A stretch of DNA of 43,559 bases. Origin: DASUXA01 sp036378155. GTDB taxonomy: Bacteria > Actinomycetota > Actinomycetes > Mycobacteriales > Micromonosporaceae. The notes under the pieces are model-generated. The model was not told the origin of the DNA and did not search any database. It worked only from the letters and a program-made list of their open reading frames with translations. The stretch's first letter is position 1. Each line of letters starts with the position of its first letter. Location of the stretch: assembly GCA_036378155.1 (NCBI GenBank), contig DASUXA010000046.1:1-43559 (forward strand). Direction: 5' to 3'. Positions 33,553 to 42,148 of the stretch are shown one piece after another. A program made the translations under genes and the position numbers.

Positions 33553-36273
33553 GTGGCGGAGGGCAACGCGGAGCGGGTACGGCTGGCTGAGGCGGACGCG
33601 GGCACGCGGCGGTGGCGCGCCTGGGGACCGTACCTGTCCGAGCGGGCCTGGGGCACGGTACGCGAGGACTACAGCGACTACGGGGCTGCCTGGGACTACT
33701 TCCCGCACGACCACGCCCGGTCGCGGGTGTACCGGTGGAGCGAGGACGGGCTGGCGGGGATCTGCGACGACCGGCAGACGTTCTGCTTCGCGCTGGCGCT
33801 GTGGAACGGCGAGGACGCGATCCTCAAGGAGCGGATCTTCGGCGTGGCGGGTCCGGAGGGCAACCACGGCGAGGACGCCAAGGAGTACTGGTGGTACCTC
33901 GACTCCACGCCGACCCACTCGTTCATGCGCTGGCGGTACCACTACCCGCAGGCGGCGTTCCCGTACGACGAACTGTCCGCGGTCAACCGGGAACGCGGTC
34001 GCGACGAACCGGAGTACGAACTCGTCGACACCGGGATCTTCGCCGACGACCGGTACTTCGCGGTGACCGTGGACTACGCCAAGGCGAGCCCGACCGACCT
34101 GGCGATCCGGATCACCGTGCACAACCGGGGTCCCGAGCCGGCGACCCTGCACCTGCTGCCCACGCTGTGGTTCCGTAACACCTGGTCGTGGGGGCTGCCC
34201 GGGCGCGACGAGGTACCCCGGATCGAGGGGCGACCCGGTCGCCTCGTCGCCACCCACCACCGGCTGGGTCGGCTCGTCCTCGACGGCGCGGGCGAGGCTG
34301 AGCCGCTGCTGTGCGACAACGAGACGAACAGCCGGCGGCTGTGGGGACTCGACGGCGCCCGGTACCCGAAGGACGGCATCAACGACCACGTGGTGCACGG
34401 CGCGGACACCGTCAACCCGGACCGGGTCGGCACCAAGGGCGCGCTGCACTACCAGGTGGAGATCGGACCCGGCGCGTCGACCGAGATCCGGCTGCGGCTG
34501 GCGCTGGTCGCCGACGCCGCCGAGACCTGGGCCGCGCCGGATGCCGAACCCGATCGGCTCGACCTCGGCGACGCGTACACCGACCTGCTCGCCGTCCGCG
34601 AAGCCGAAGCCGACGAGTACTTCGCCGAACTGGTACCGGCGACCGCCGGCGCCGACGAGGCGCTGGTGGTCCGGCAGGCGGTCGCCGGGCTGATGTGGAG
34701 CAAGCAGTTCTACCACTACGACGTGGCGCGCTGGCTGGACGGCGACCCGGCGTCGGTACCCCCGCCCGACGGACACAAGTGGCGCAACTCCCACTGGCGG
34801 CACATGAGCAACTTCGATGTCATCTCGATGCCGGACCCGTGGGAGTACCCCTGGTACGCGGCGTGGGACCTGGCGTTCCAGGCGGTCGCCATCGCCCGCG
34901 TCGACCCGACGTTCGCCAAGCAGCAACTGCTGCTGCTGCTGCGCGAGTGGTACCTGCACCCGAACGGGCAGATCCCCGCCTACGAGTGGGCGTTCGACGA
35001 CGTCAACCCGCCGGTACACGGCTGGGCCGCGCTGAAGGTCTTCGAACTCGACGGCGGCACCGACACCGAGTTCCTCGCCAAGATGCTGCACAAGCTGCTG
35101 CTGAACTTCACCTGGTGGGTCAACCGCAAGGACGCGGGCGGCAACAACGTGTTCGAAGGCGGGTTCCTCGGTCTGGACAACGTCGGACCGTTCGACCGCT
35201 CCGCCGCGCTGCCCGTGGCGGGCGTGCTCGAACAGAGCGACGCGACCGCCTGGATGGCGATGTACGCGCTGAACCTGCTGGAGATGGCGGTGGTGCTGTC
35301 CGTCAAGGACAGCGCGTACGTGGACCTGGCGACCAAGTTCCTCGAGCACTTCGCCTGGATCGCGTCGGCGGCGTACGAGCAGGGCCTGTGGGACGAGCAG
35401 GACGGCTTCTTCTACGACGTGCTGCGCCCCGAACACGGCGAGGACCTGCCGATGCGGGTCCGCTCGGTGGTGGGTCTGCTGCCGCTCGCCGCGACCACCG
35501 TGCTCGGCTCGGTGCTGCTCAACCGGCTGCCCGCGATCAACGAACGGCTGCGCTGGTTCGACACCAACCGGCCGGAGTACGCCGACGTGATCGGGCACCG
35601 CCGGGTCCAGGACGGACAGCAGCAGCGGCTGCTCGCCGCGGTCGGACCCGACCAGTTGGTCCGGGTGCTCGCCCGGATGCTCGACGAGGCGGAGTTCCTG
35701 TCCCGGTACGGGCTGCGCTCGCTGTCCCGCGCCCACCTGGACGAGCCGTTCACGGTCACGCTCGCCGACACCGACTTCACCGTCGGGTACGAGCCGGGGG
35801 AGTCGACCAACGCCATGTTCGGCGGCAACTCCAACTGGCGCGGACCGGTGTGGTTCCCGGTCAACTACCTGATCATCGACGGGTTGCGCCGGTACGCGAC
35901 GTTCTTCGGCGACGACCTGAAGGTGGAGTACCCGACTGGTTCCGGCGACCGGCGCACCCTCGGCGAGATCGCCGACGACCTGTCCCGGCGGCTGGTCGAC
36001 CTGTTCCTGGCGGGCGAAGACAAGCGGCGACCGATGTTCGGCGACTGCGCCCAGTTCCAGGACGACCCGAACTGGCGTGATCTGCTGCTGTTCTACGAGT
36101 TCTTCCACGGCGACACCGGCGGCGGGCTGGGCGCCTCCCACCAGACCGGGTGGACCGCGCTGGTCGCCGACCTGATCCTGACGCTGCACGAGCGGGACGG
36201 CGGTGGGCGCGGCGCCGGCGGTGCCGGCGCCGCGCCCACCGACCGGGGCTCCGGCGACCGGTCAGTCGGGTAG
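33553..36273 (+). CDS. GH63-like glucosidase (mannosyl-oligosaccharide-glucosidase-like)
   Basis: A 906-residue cytoplasmic glycoside hydrolase with no signal peptide. N-terminal beta-sandwich text includes WGPYLSERAWGTVREDYS, then SRVYRWSEDGLAGICDD and NGEDAILKERIFG. The (alpha/alpha)6 barrel has WEYPWYAAWDLAFQAVAIA, NPPVHGWAALKVFEL and GGNSNWRGPVWFPVNYLII. These match bacterial GH63-type glucosidases, which act on alpha-glucosides such as glucosyl- or mannosylglycerate or short glucans; the true substrate is uncertain. The GTG at 33553 fits a leaderless start; an in-frame ATG at 33544 would fall inside the -10. The 3' end overlaps the LigD-polymerase gene by 12 bp, tail to tail. Confidence 0.88.
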   Translation: MAEGNAERVRLAEADAGTRRWRAWGPYLSERAWGTVREDYSDYGAAWDYFPHDHARSRVYRWSEDGLAGICDDRQTFCFALALWNGEDAILKERIFGVAGPEGNHGEDAKEYWWYLDSTPTHSFMRWRYHYPQAAFPYDELSAVNRERGRDEPEYELVDTGIFADDRYFAVTVDYAKASPTDLAIRITVHNRGPEPATLHLLPTLWFRNTWSWGLPGRDEVPRIEGRPGRLVATHHRLGRLVLDGAGEAEPLLCDNETNSRRLWGLDGARYPKDGINDHVVHGADTVNPDRVGTKGALHYQVEIGPGASTEIRLRLALVADAAETWAAPDAEPDRLDLGDAYTDLLAVREAEADEYFAELVPATAGADEALVVRQAVAGLMWSKQFYHYDVARWLDGDPASVPPPDGHKWRNSHWRHMSNFDVISMPDPWEYPWYAAWDLAFQAVAIARVDPTFAKQQLLLLLREWYLHPNGQIPAYEWAFDDVNPPVHGWAALKVFELDGGTDTEFLAKMLHKLLLNFTWWVNRKDAGGNNVFEGGFLGLDNVGPFDRSAALPVAGVLEQSDATAWMAMYALNLLEMAVVLSVKDSAYVDLATKFLEHFAWIASAAYEQGLWDEQDGFFYDVLRPEHGEDLPMRVRSVVGLLPLAATTVLGSVLLNRLPAINERLRWFDTNRPEYADVIGHRRVQDGQQQRLLAAVGPDQLVRVLARMLDEAEFLSRYGLRSLSRAHLDEPFTVTLADTDFTVGYEPGESTNAMFGGNSNWRGPVWFPVNYLIIDGLRRYATFFGDDLKVEYPTGSGDRRTLGEIADDLSRRLVDLFLAGEDKRRPMFGDCAQFQDDPNWRDLLLFYEFFHGDTGGGLGASHQTGWTALVADLILTLHERDGGGRGAGGAGAAPTDRGSGDRSVG

Positions 36274-37158
36274 TCGCTGCCGCCGGGTCGACGCGGGAGC
36301 CATCAGGTCGCCGTACCGGTCGAGCCGGGCGAGCGCCTGCGCCGGTCCGATCAGCGGGTACCGCCCGCCGCTGCCGAGCGCCTCGACCTCGTCCCAGGTC
36401 AGGGGCGCGGCGACGGTCGGTACCGGCAGCCCGCGCAGCGAGTACGGCGCGACCGTCGACTTGCCGGGGTCGTTCTGGCTCCAGTCCACCAGCACCCGCC
36501 CCGCGCGCAGATCCCGGCTCATCCGGTGCACCACCCGGTCCGGCTGGTCGCGTTCCAGCAGTTCGGCGAGGGTACGGGCGAACCGCTTGGTGCGCGGATA
36601 GCTGGTCGGCGCGTGCAGCGGTACATGCACATGCAGGCCCTTCGCCCCGGACGTCTTCGGCCAGCCGCGCAGCCCGACCTCGGCGAGCATCTCGCGTAGC
36701 CGCAGCGCGACGCGGGCCGCCTCGGCGATGCCGGCAGGCGCGCCGGGGTCCAGGTCGAACACGACCTGGGTGGGCGTGTCGAGGTCGTCGACGCGACCGA
36801 GGAACGGGTGCAGTTCGATGGTCGCCAGGTTCGCCGCCCACACCAGCGACGCCACGTCGTCCAGCACCGGGGCGGCGAACGTCTTGCCGGTACGCGGGAA
36901 GTGCATGGTCGCCGTGCGCACCCACGGTGGGTGCGGCGGGCAGCGGGTCTGGAAGAAGTGCTTGCCGTCGATGCCTTCCGGGTACCGGTGCAGGGTGGAC
37001 GGCCGGTCGCGCAGGTACGGCAGCAGCGCCTCGGCGACCGACGTGTAGTAGTCGATCAGTTCAGCCTTGGTGAATCCGATGTCCGGGTACAGCACCCGGT
37101 CGAGGCTGGACACCCGCACCGGTCGCCCCGCCACGTCCACGGTCAACTCGTCGGTCAC
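36262..37158 (-). CDS. LigD-type DNA polymerase/primase domain protein
   Basis: A 298-residue stand-alone polymerase of bacterial non-homologous end joining. It shows RVLYPDIGFTKAELIDYY, HRYPEGIDGKHFFQ, LDLDPGAPAG-like text (VFDLDPG with the catalytic metal Asp pair) and KTSGAKGLHVHVPL. The second metal site region is in DRVVHRMSRDLRAGRVLVDW and SQNDPGKSTVAPYSLR. The GTG start overlaps the ligase stop by four bases (GTGA), so the two functions are co-expressed as separate polypeptides rather than fused as in mycobacterial LigD. No Ku gene is in the window. Confidence 0.93.
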   Translation of the reverse strand: MTDELTVDVAGRPVRVSSLDRVLYPDIGFTKAELIDYYTSVAEALLPYLRDRPSTLHRYPEGIDGKHFFQTRCPPHPPWVRTATMHFPRTGKTFAAPVLDDVASLVWAANLATIELHPFLGRVDDLDTPTQVVFDLDPGAPAGIAEAARVALRLREMLAEVGLRGWPKTSGAKGLHVHVPLHAPTSYPRTKRFARTLAELLERDQPDRVVHRMSRDLRAGRVLVDWSQNDPGKSTVAPYSLRGLPVPTVAAPLTWDEVEALGSGGRYPLIGPAQALARLDRYGDLMAPASTRRQRLPD

Positions 37159-38195
37159 GTCCGCCGCGCCTCGACGAGCTGCGCGATCGAGCAGGACGAC
37201 GCGAGGCGGTCGGGTCGCCACCGGCGGAACCGGGCGGGGTGGCGGAACCGCGCCCCGTCCGGTCGGTCGTACGCCACCTCGCACACCAGCACCGGTCGCA
37301 GCGGTACCCAGTCCTGCGTCATCCCCGGTGTCCACCGTCCCGCCGAGCCGGGCAGCCGCCCCATCGCCCCGCCCTCCAACGCGAACCCGTTCCGCCACGG
37401 GTGCCCGGCGAGCCCGGTGACGTACGGGGCGAGCACGCCGAGCAGTTCGCGCCGCTGCTCGCGGCGGAACGCCGAAGCGACCCCGACGTGCCGCAGCGTG
37501 CCGGTCCCGTCGTACAAGCCGAGCAGCAGCGAGCTGACCTCGGTGTCGGTACCGAGCCGGAACCCGGCGACCACACAGTCGGCGGTGCGTTCCGGTTTCA
37601 CCTTCCACCAGCCGCGCCGACCCGGCTGGTACACCGAGTCGACCGGTTTGGCGACCACCCCGTCGTACCCTTCCGGCAACCCACCGGACAGCCAGTCGGC
37701 GGCGAGGTCCGGGTCGTCCACCGACGGCGTGACCGCGAGCGGCGCCGGCGGCTCGGCGAGGAGCCGTTCGAGTTCCGCGCGCCGGTACCGGTACGGACGT
37801 CCCCGCAGGTCGTGGTCGCCCACGGCGAGCAGGTCGAACGCCACGTACCAGGCGGGTGTCTCGACCGCCAGGCGGGCGACCCGGCTCGCCGACGGGTGCA
37901 GCCGCTCCAGCAGCGCGTTGAAGTCGTACCGACCGCCCCGGGTGACCAGCACCTCGCCGTCCAGCACGTACCGCGGCTCGGGCAGCCTGGTCGCGGCGGC
38001 GACGATCTCCGGGAAGTACCGGCTGAACGGGCGGTCGTGCCGGCTGCGCAGGTCGACCCGGTCCCGGTCGCGGAACGCCAGGCAGCGGAAGCCGTCCCAC
38101 TTCGGCTCGTACCGCAGCCCGTCGCGGGGCAGGTCGCGGACCAGCCGCGCGAGCATCGGCGCGACCGGGGGCGTGACGGGCAGGTCCACACCCAC
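37155..38195 (-). CDS. ATP-dependent DNA ligase (LigC/LigD ligase-domain type)
   Basis: A 346-residue ATP-dependent ligase. The adenylation lysine is in YEPKWDGFR (about residue 32), followed by YVLDGEVLV (motif III region), PAWYVAFDLLAVG, EGYDGVVAKP (motif IV) and WWKVKPERTADCVV (motif V). The C-terminal OB-fold ends VEARRT. The start is uncertain between GTG 38195 and GTG 38189; the longer frame to 38270 runs into a hairpin and was rejected. With the coupled polymerase it forms a minimal NHEJ repair pair. The NucDom phosphoesterase is not present here. Confidence 0.92.
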   Translation of the reverse strand: MGVDLPVTPPVAPMLARLVRDLPRDGLRYEPKWDGFRCLAFRDRDRVDLRSRHDRPFSRYFPEIVAAATRLPEPRYVLDGEVLVTRGGRYDFNALLERLHPSASRVARLAVETPAWYVAFDLLAVGDHDLRGRPYRYRRAELERLLAEPPAPLAVTPSVDDPDLAADWLSGGLPEGYDGVVAKPVDSVYQPGRRGWWKVKPERTADCVVAGFRLGTDTEVSSLLLGLYDGTGTLRHVGVASAFRREQRRELLGVLAPYVTGLAGHPWRNGFALEGGAMGRLPGSAGRWTPGMTQDWVPLRPVLVCEVAYDRPDGARFRHPARFRRWRPDRLASSCSIAQLVEARRT

Positions 38196-38247
38196 CGCTG
38201 TACCCCGGATCGGGGCGTGCTCCCGCGCCGACCGGTACCGGCAACCG

Positions 38248-38285
38248 CGCCGCGGTGGTGGTGTGGGCACACCACCACCGCGGCG
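38248..38285 (-). terminator. Perfect 17-bp hairpin after the chitinase gene
   Basis: The arms 38248-38264 and 38269-38285 pair without a mismatch around the loop GGGC; the stem includes CGGTGGTGGTGT. It starts 54 nt past the chitinase stop and lies 52 bp before the ligase start, so it insulates the ligase genes from chitinase expression. Confidence 0.8.
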
Positions 38286-38339
38286 GACGTCACGCGACCC
38301 GCCCGAATCTCAACGTCGTGACGAGCGGTCGCGCCACGG

Positions 38340-39875
38340 TCAGGGCAGGGTGCCCAGGTGCGGGGCGACCGTCGTGGCGAACCCGTACCCGTTGCTGGCG
38401 TCCCAGTTGATCGACCAGGTCATCGCGCCCCGGATCGCCGGCCAGGTCGCCGGCGGGCGGAACGAGCCGCAGTTGGTGCCGCGGGCGAGGCAGTCCAGCG
38501 CGGCGTTGACCACGGTCGGCGACACGTACCCGCCGCCCGCGGCGGAACCGGACGCCGGCAGTCCGAGTGCCACCTGGTCCGGTCGCAGCCCGTTCTGCAG
38601 TTGGATGCACGCCAGGGCGGTGAGGAAGTTCTCCGTGCCCTGGGAGTACACCTGCTGGTCGCAGCCGAGCATCGACCCGGAGTTGTAGTACTGGGTGTGT
38701 ACGACCGTCAGGATGTCCTTGATGTTCAGCGCCAGTTGGAAGTACGCGTAGCCGGTGGACTGCATGTCGATGGTCTGCGGCGCGAGCGTGATGATCAGGG
38801 ACGCGCCGACCTTGCCGGACAACTGCCGCAGCGCCGACGCCATGTACGTGGCGTTGAGCCCGTTTTCGACGTCGATGTCGACCCCGTCGAAGCCCCACGT
38901 CGTCATCAGCCCGTACACGCTGCTGGCGAAGTTCGCGGCGGCGGTGGAGTCGCCGACGGAGACGGTGCCGTTCTGCCCGCCGACGGAGACGACCACCTTC
39001 TGGCCCCGCGCGTGCAGGGTCGCGACGTCCGCCTTGAAGTCGGCGGCGCTGTACCCGCCGAGCGCCGAGGACAGCCCGGAGTCCACGCCGAACGTCACCC
39101 CGCCCGGGCGGCTCGGGTCCGCGTCGGCGAACGCCACGGCGACCAGGTTGTAGCTGGTCGGCACGTCGGAAAGGCGCAGTGGTCGGGCGCCGTTGGTGAA
39201 GTCCTGCCAGTACCCGGTCAGTTCGTGCTTCGGCAGCGACCCACCGGACGGCGGCGGGGAGGAGGTGCTGGGCGACGGGGTGGGCGTGGGCGACGGGGAA
39301 GTCGACGGCGACGGCGAGCTTGACGGCGATGGCGACGCGGTGGTCGGCGACGGGCTCGGGGTGCTGCCCGGACCGCTGAGCACCAGGTCGTCGGCGTAGA
39401 ACGTGGGCTGGATGTACCAGCCGTGCACGTAGACGGTCACGCTGGTGGTCGTCGCGCCGGTGGTGAAGGTGTACGACAGGGGCGCGTAGCCGCCGCCGGT
39501 GCCCGGTGTCCAGTTGTTGCCGTCGCTGGTTCCGGTGCCGGTGACGCCGAGGTACACGTACGAGCCGTCGACGTATCCGGACAGGGTGTACGAGGTGCCG
39601 GGTTGGACCGGCACGGTCTGCGCGCACTGGGCGGTGGCGCTGCTGGTGGGGGTACCGGCGAGCGCGTAGCTCCCGGAGTGGGCGTGACCGGTCGTCACGC
39701 TGTCGCCGGCGTCGCACTGCCAGCCGGTGAGGGTACCGGTCTCGAAGCCGGGGTTGGTGAGGATGTTGCTGGTCGCCTGGGCGGGCTGGGCGAGCCCGAC
39801 GACGGTCGCGACGGCGAGGGTCACGACGGCGGCGGCTGCCGCGGCGAGCAGGGCTGGGCGCGTTCGTCCGGTCAC
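38340..39875 (-). CDS. Secreted GH18 chitinase with N-terminal carbohydrate-binding module
   Basis: A 511-residue exoenzyme. The start is GTG at 39875, with GAGGAG six bases upstream and a promoter whose -10 lies inside the longer open frame, which rules out the upstream starts. A signal peptide (1-34) is followed by a CBM_4_9/CBM16-like beta-sandwich (about 36-168; NILTNPGFETGTLTGWQCD). A Pro/Ser/Thr linker (about 170-212) then leads to a GH18 barrel. The catalytic motif is DGVDIDVE with Glu337 as acid. The catalytic domain resembles Streptomyces family-18 enzymes that attack chitin outside the cell. No DasR-type site was seen upstream. Confidence 0.94.
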   Translation of the reverse strand: MTGRTRPALLAAAAAAVVTLAVATVVGLAQPAQATSNILTNPGFETGTLTGWQCDAGDSVTTGHAHSGSYALAGTPTSSATAQCAQTVPVQPGTSYTLSGYVDGSYVYLGVTGTGTSDGNNWTPGTGGGYAPLSYTFTTGATTTSVTVYVHGWYIQPTFYADDLVLSGPGSTPSPSPTTASPSPSSSPSPSTSPSPTPTPSPSTSSPPPSGGSLPKHELTGYWQDFTNGARPLRLSDVPTSYNLVAVAFADADPSRPGGVTFGVDSGLSSALGGYSAADFKADVATLHARGQKVVVSVGGQNGTVSVGDSTAAANFASSVYGLMTTWGFDGVDIDVENGLNATYMASALRQLSGKVGASLIITLAPQTIDMQSTGYAYFQLALNIKDILTVVHTQYYNSGSMLGCDQQVYSQGTENFLTALACIQLQNGLRPDQVALGLPASGSAAGGGYVSPTVVNAALDCLARGTNCGSFRPPATWPAIRGAMTWSINWDASNGYGFATTVAPHLGTLP

Positions 39876-39925
39876 GGACAACTCCTCGGGGGGCAGGGGA
39901 CAGGAGTCGTACGCGTACGCCCGTC

Positions 39926-39955
39926 GATGCAATCGCATCACCGGCTTAATGTCAA
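39926..39955 (-). promoter_or_regulatory. Promoter of the chitinase gene with overlapping inverted repeat
   Basis: On the minus strand TTGACA (39955-39950), a perfect -35, is followed after 17 bases by TTGCAT (39932-39927). The inverted repeat GATGC-AATC-GCATC (39926-39939) covers the -10 and could be an operator. The predicted message would start near 39920, 45 nt before the GTG. Confidence 0.6.
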
Positions 39956-40039
39956 GGTTTCTTTACTGTTATCGGCTGCGTCGCTGGTCGCGGGGCAGGT
40001 CGGGGGCGGGAATGCCGGGGGTGCGAGGATAGTTGCGTA

Positions 40040-40058
40040 AGCAAGTAAAGGACTTGCT
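40040..40058 (+). promoter_or_regulatory. Operator-like inverted repeat before the pirin gene
   Basis: AGCAAGT-AAAGG-ACTTGCT is a perfect 7-5-7 inverted repeat lying 16 bp before the pirin ATG, and TTGC-GTAA-GCAA overlaps it on the left. Repeats of this size before pirin genes usually serve MarR/HxlR-type regulators. No such regulator gene is adjacent. Confidence 0.55.
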
Positions 40059-40074
40059 CGCAGAGGAGAAGCCG

Positions 40075-41064
40075 ATGCCCGCCGTCACCGTCGCGAACCC
40101 GCTGGCGCTGCCGCGCATCCCGCAGACCGACCCCGCCGTCGACCGCGACCGGCCGGTGGTCTCGGTCACCACCGCGCCCACCGGGTACGAGGGCGAAGGG
40201 TTCCCGGTGCGGCGCGCGTTCGCCGGCGTCGACCTGCGCGTCCTCGACCCGTTCATTCACATGGACCAGATGGGCGAGGTGGAGTACGCGCCGGGCGAGC
40301 CGAAGGGCACGCCGTGGCACCCGCACCGGGGCTTCGAAACCGTCACGTACATGATCGACGGCGAGTTCGCGCACCAGGACTCGAACGGCGGCGGCGGTCT
40401 GATCACCAACGGCGACACCCAGTGGATGACCGCGGGCGCCGGCATCCTGCACATCGAGACACCACCGGAGTACCTGGTCGCCAGCGGCGGTCTGTTCCAC
40501 GGCTTCCAGTTGTGGGTCAACCTGCCCCGCTCGCTGAAGTTCGCCCCGCCCCGGTACCAGGACATCCGCGCCGACAAGGTCGCCCTGCTGTCGTCGCCGG
40601 ACGGCGGTGCGCTGCTGCGGGTCATCGCCGGCGACGTGGCGGGACACCAGGGTCCCGGCTCGACGCACACGCCGATCAGCCTGGTCCACGCCACGCTGTC
40701 GCCCGGCGCGTCACTGACCCTGCCCTGGCAGCCGGACTTCAACGCGCTGGTGTACGTGATGGCGGGGCGGGGCACGGTCGGCACACAGCACCGCCCGGTC
40801 CGCACCGGTCAGTTGGCGGTGTACGGGCAGGGCGACACCGTCACCGTCGCGGCGGACCAGCGGCAGGAATCCCGCAGCCCGCAGTTGGACGTGCTGATCC
40901 TCGGTGGGCGTCCGATCCGCGAACCGGTCGTCGCGTACGGGCCGTTCGTGATGAACTCCCGCGCCGAACTGATCCAGGCGTTCGAGGACTACCAGGCTGG
41001 ACGGCTGGGCAGCATCCCCGCGGCGCACGCCGACGTGCGGGGCGACACGACCGGCGAGCAGTGA
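40075..41064 (+). CDS. Pirin-family bicupin protein
   Basis: A 329-residue bicupin. The ATG at 40075 is chosen because GAGGAGAAGCCG precedes it; the frame to 40033 would contain the operator. The metal site of the N-terminal cupin is complete: H82 and H84 in WHPHRGFETVTYM and H126 with E128 in GILHIETP. FQLWVNLPRSLKF and the C-terminal cupin with FNALVYVMAGRGTVG follow. Pirins are redox- or quercetinase-like proteins, often induced by oxidants or phenolics. The upstream inverted repeat suggests inducible control. A strong hairpin follows the stop. Confidence 0.92.
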   Translation: MPAVTVANPLALPRIPQTDPAVDRDRPVVSVTTAPTGYEGEGFPVRRAFAGVDLRVLDPFIHMDQMGEVEYAPGEPKGTPWHPHRGFETVTYMIDGEFAHQDSNGGGGLITNGDTQWMTAGAGILHIETPPEYLVASGGLFHGFQLWVNLPRSLKFAPPRYQDIRADKVALLSSPDGGALLRVIAGDVAGHQGPGSTHTPISLVHATLSPGASLTLPWQPDFNALVYVMAGRGTVGTQHRPVRTGQLAVYGQGDTVTVAADQRQESRSPQLDVLILGGRPIREPVVAYGPFVMNSRAELIQAFEDYQAGRLGSIPAAHADVRGDTTGEQ

Positions 41065-41103
41065 ACCGGTCGCCGGGCGGTTCCCGCTCGGGCGGTCGCG
41101 ACT

Positions 41104-41137
41104 GACGGCTGGCGCGCCGTACGGCGCGCCAGCCGTC
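41104..41137 (+). terminator. Perfect 15-bp hairpin between pirin and the convergent kinase gene
   Basis: GACGGCTGGCGCGCC pairs perfectly with GGCGCGCCAGCCGTC around loop GTAC. It is 39 bp past the pirin stop and 34 bp past the stop of the convergent diacylglycerol-kinase-like gene, so it can serve both directions. Confidence 0.85.
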
Positions 41138-41171
41138 GACGTCCCGGCACGGTCGTCCGGTCCCGGCAGCC

Positions 41172-42113
41172 TCAGGACCCTCCGGTTGTCAGATCCTTGT
41201 CCTCGTCGGGTTCGGGTACACACAACACCAGCGCTCGCGGGCGCACCCGGACGGTGAGCCGACGACCGGGCTCGATGACGTCGCCGTCCAACTCGCGGGG
41301 CTGCTCCCGATCGCTGTCGATCTCGACCGTCGCCGCCCGGTACGTGCGCATCGGCGCCCGGTCGTGTCGTCCGCGCAGCACCGACCAGCCGAGCGTGAGC
41401 CAATGGCGCAGGTCGCGGGGCGCGAGTACCGCCACGTCCAGCAGCCCGTCGTCCGGTTCCGCCTCGGGCAGCAACCGCAGCCCGCCCTGCAGCCGTCCCA
41501 CGTTGCCGACGACCACGGCGCGGGCGCGTACCCGCAGGGGCGGCTGGTCGTCGAGCCGGATGCGCAGACGCATCGGTCGGTCGCGCAGGTGACGCAGCCC
41601 GGACAGCACGTACGCCGGCCAGCCCAGTCGCGCCTTGAGCCGCTCGGAGGCGTCCTCGAGCATCTTCGCGTCGAACCCCATGCCCGCCATCACCACGAAG
41701 CAGCGGTCGTCGACCACGCCCACGTCGAGCCGTTGCCGACCGGTACCGGTCGCCAGTCGCACCCCCGCGACCGGGTCGTCGGGCAGCCCCAGGTTCGCCG
41801 CGAGCAGGTTGCCGGTGCCGGACGGCAGTACCGCCAGCGCGACGTCCGTGCCGGCCAGGGCGGTCGCGCACGCCATGACGGTACCGTCGCCGCCGCAGGC
41901 GAACACGACCTGCGCACCGTCCGCGACCGCCGCGCGCGCCTGGCCGCACCCCGGGTCCTCGGGAGTCGTCTCGAGCCATGCCGGCTCGGGCCAGCCCGCG
42001 GAGGCCAGGGCGGTACAGATGTCGCGGCGGCGCCCGTCGAGGTCGGCGACCTTCGCCGGGTTGACCACGACGGCGGAGCGGGTCGCGACCCCGGTACCGC
42101 GAGCCTTGTCCAC
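41172..42113 (-). CDS. Diacylglycerol/sphingosine-kinase-like protein (DAGK catalytic domain)
   Basis: A 313-residue lipid-kinase-like protein. The catalytic domain shows AVVVNPAK near the N-terminus, the nucleotide-binding GGDGT (about 74-78) and PSGTGNLLAANLG (about 97-109), which are the diagnostic motifs. The C-terminal beta-domain includes GFDAKMLED and DDGLLDVAVLAP. Such enzymes phosphorylate diacylglycerol or related lipids at the membrane. The start is uncertain. GTG at 42113 is preferred because CACACT lies seven bases before it (a leaderless pattern) and a 30-bp palindrome just upstream breaks the longer frame. It converges on the pirin gene. Confidence 0.87.
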   Translation of the reverse strand: MDKARGTGVATRSAVVVNPAKVADLDGRRRDICTALASAGWPEPAWLETTPEDPGCGQARAAVADGAQVVFACGGDGTVMACATALAGTDVALAVLPSGTGNLLAANLGLPDDPVAGVRLATGTGRQRLDVGVVDDRCFVVMAGMGFDAKMLEDASERLKARLGWPAYVLSGLRHLRDRPMRLRIRLDDQPPLRVRARAVVVGNVGRLQGGLRLLPEAEPDDGLLDVAVLAPRDLRHWLTLGWSVLRGRHDRAPMRTYRAATVEIDSDREQPRELDGDVIEPGRRLTVRVRPRALVLCVPEPDEDKDLTTGGS

Positions 42114-42148
42114 GCCGATCAGTGTGCGGTACCCGCGGAGCAGGCGCG

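Noticed and set aside
32569..36189. Minus-strand open frame of about 1,200 codons
   Set aside because: It is an antisense shadow of the GH63-like gene fused to an out-of-frame part of the debranching gene; no recognisable domains.
37159..38244. Possible single fused LigD polypeptide read in the polymerase frame
   Set aside because: The ligase motifs are in a different frame, and a GTGA overlap separates the two proteins; no frameshift signal seen.
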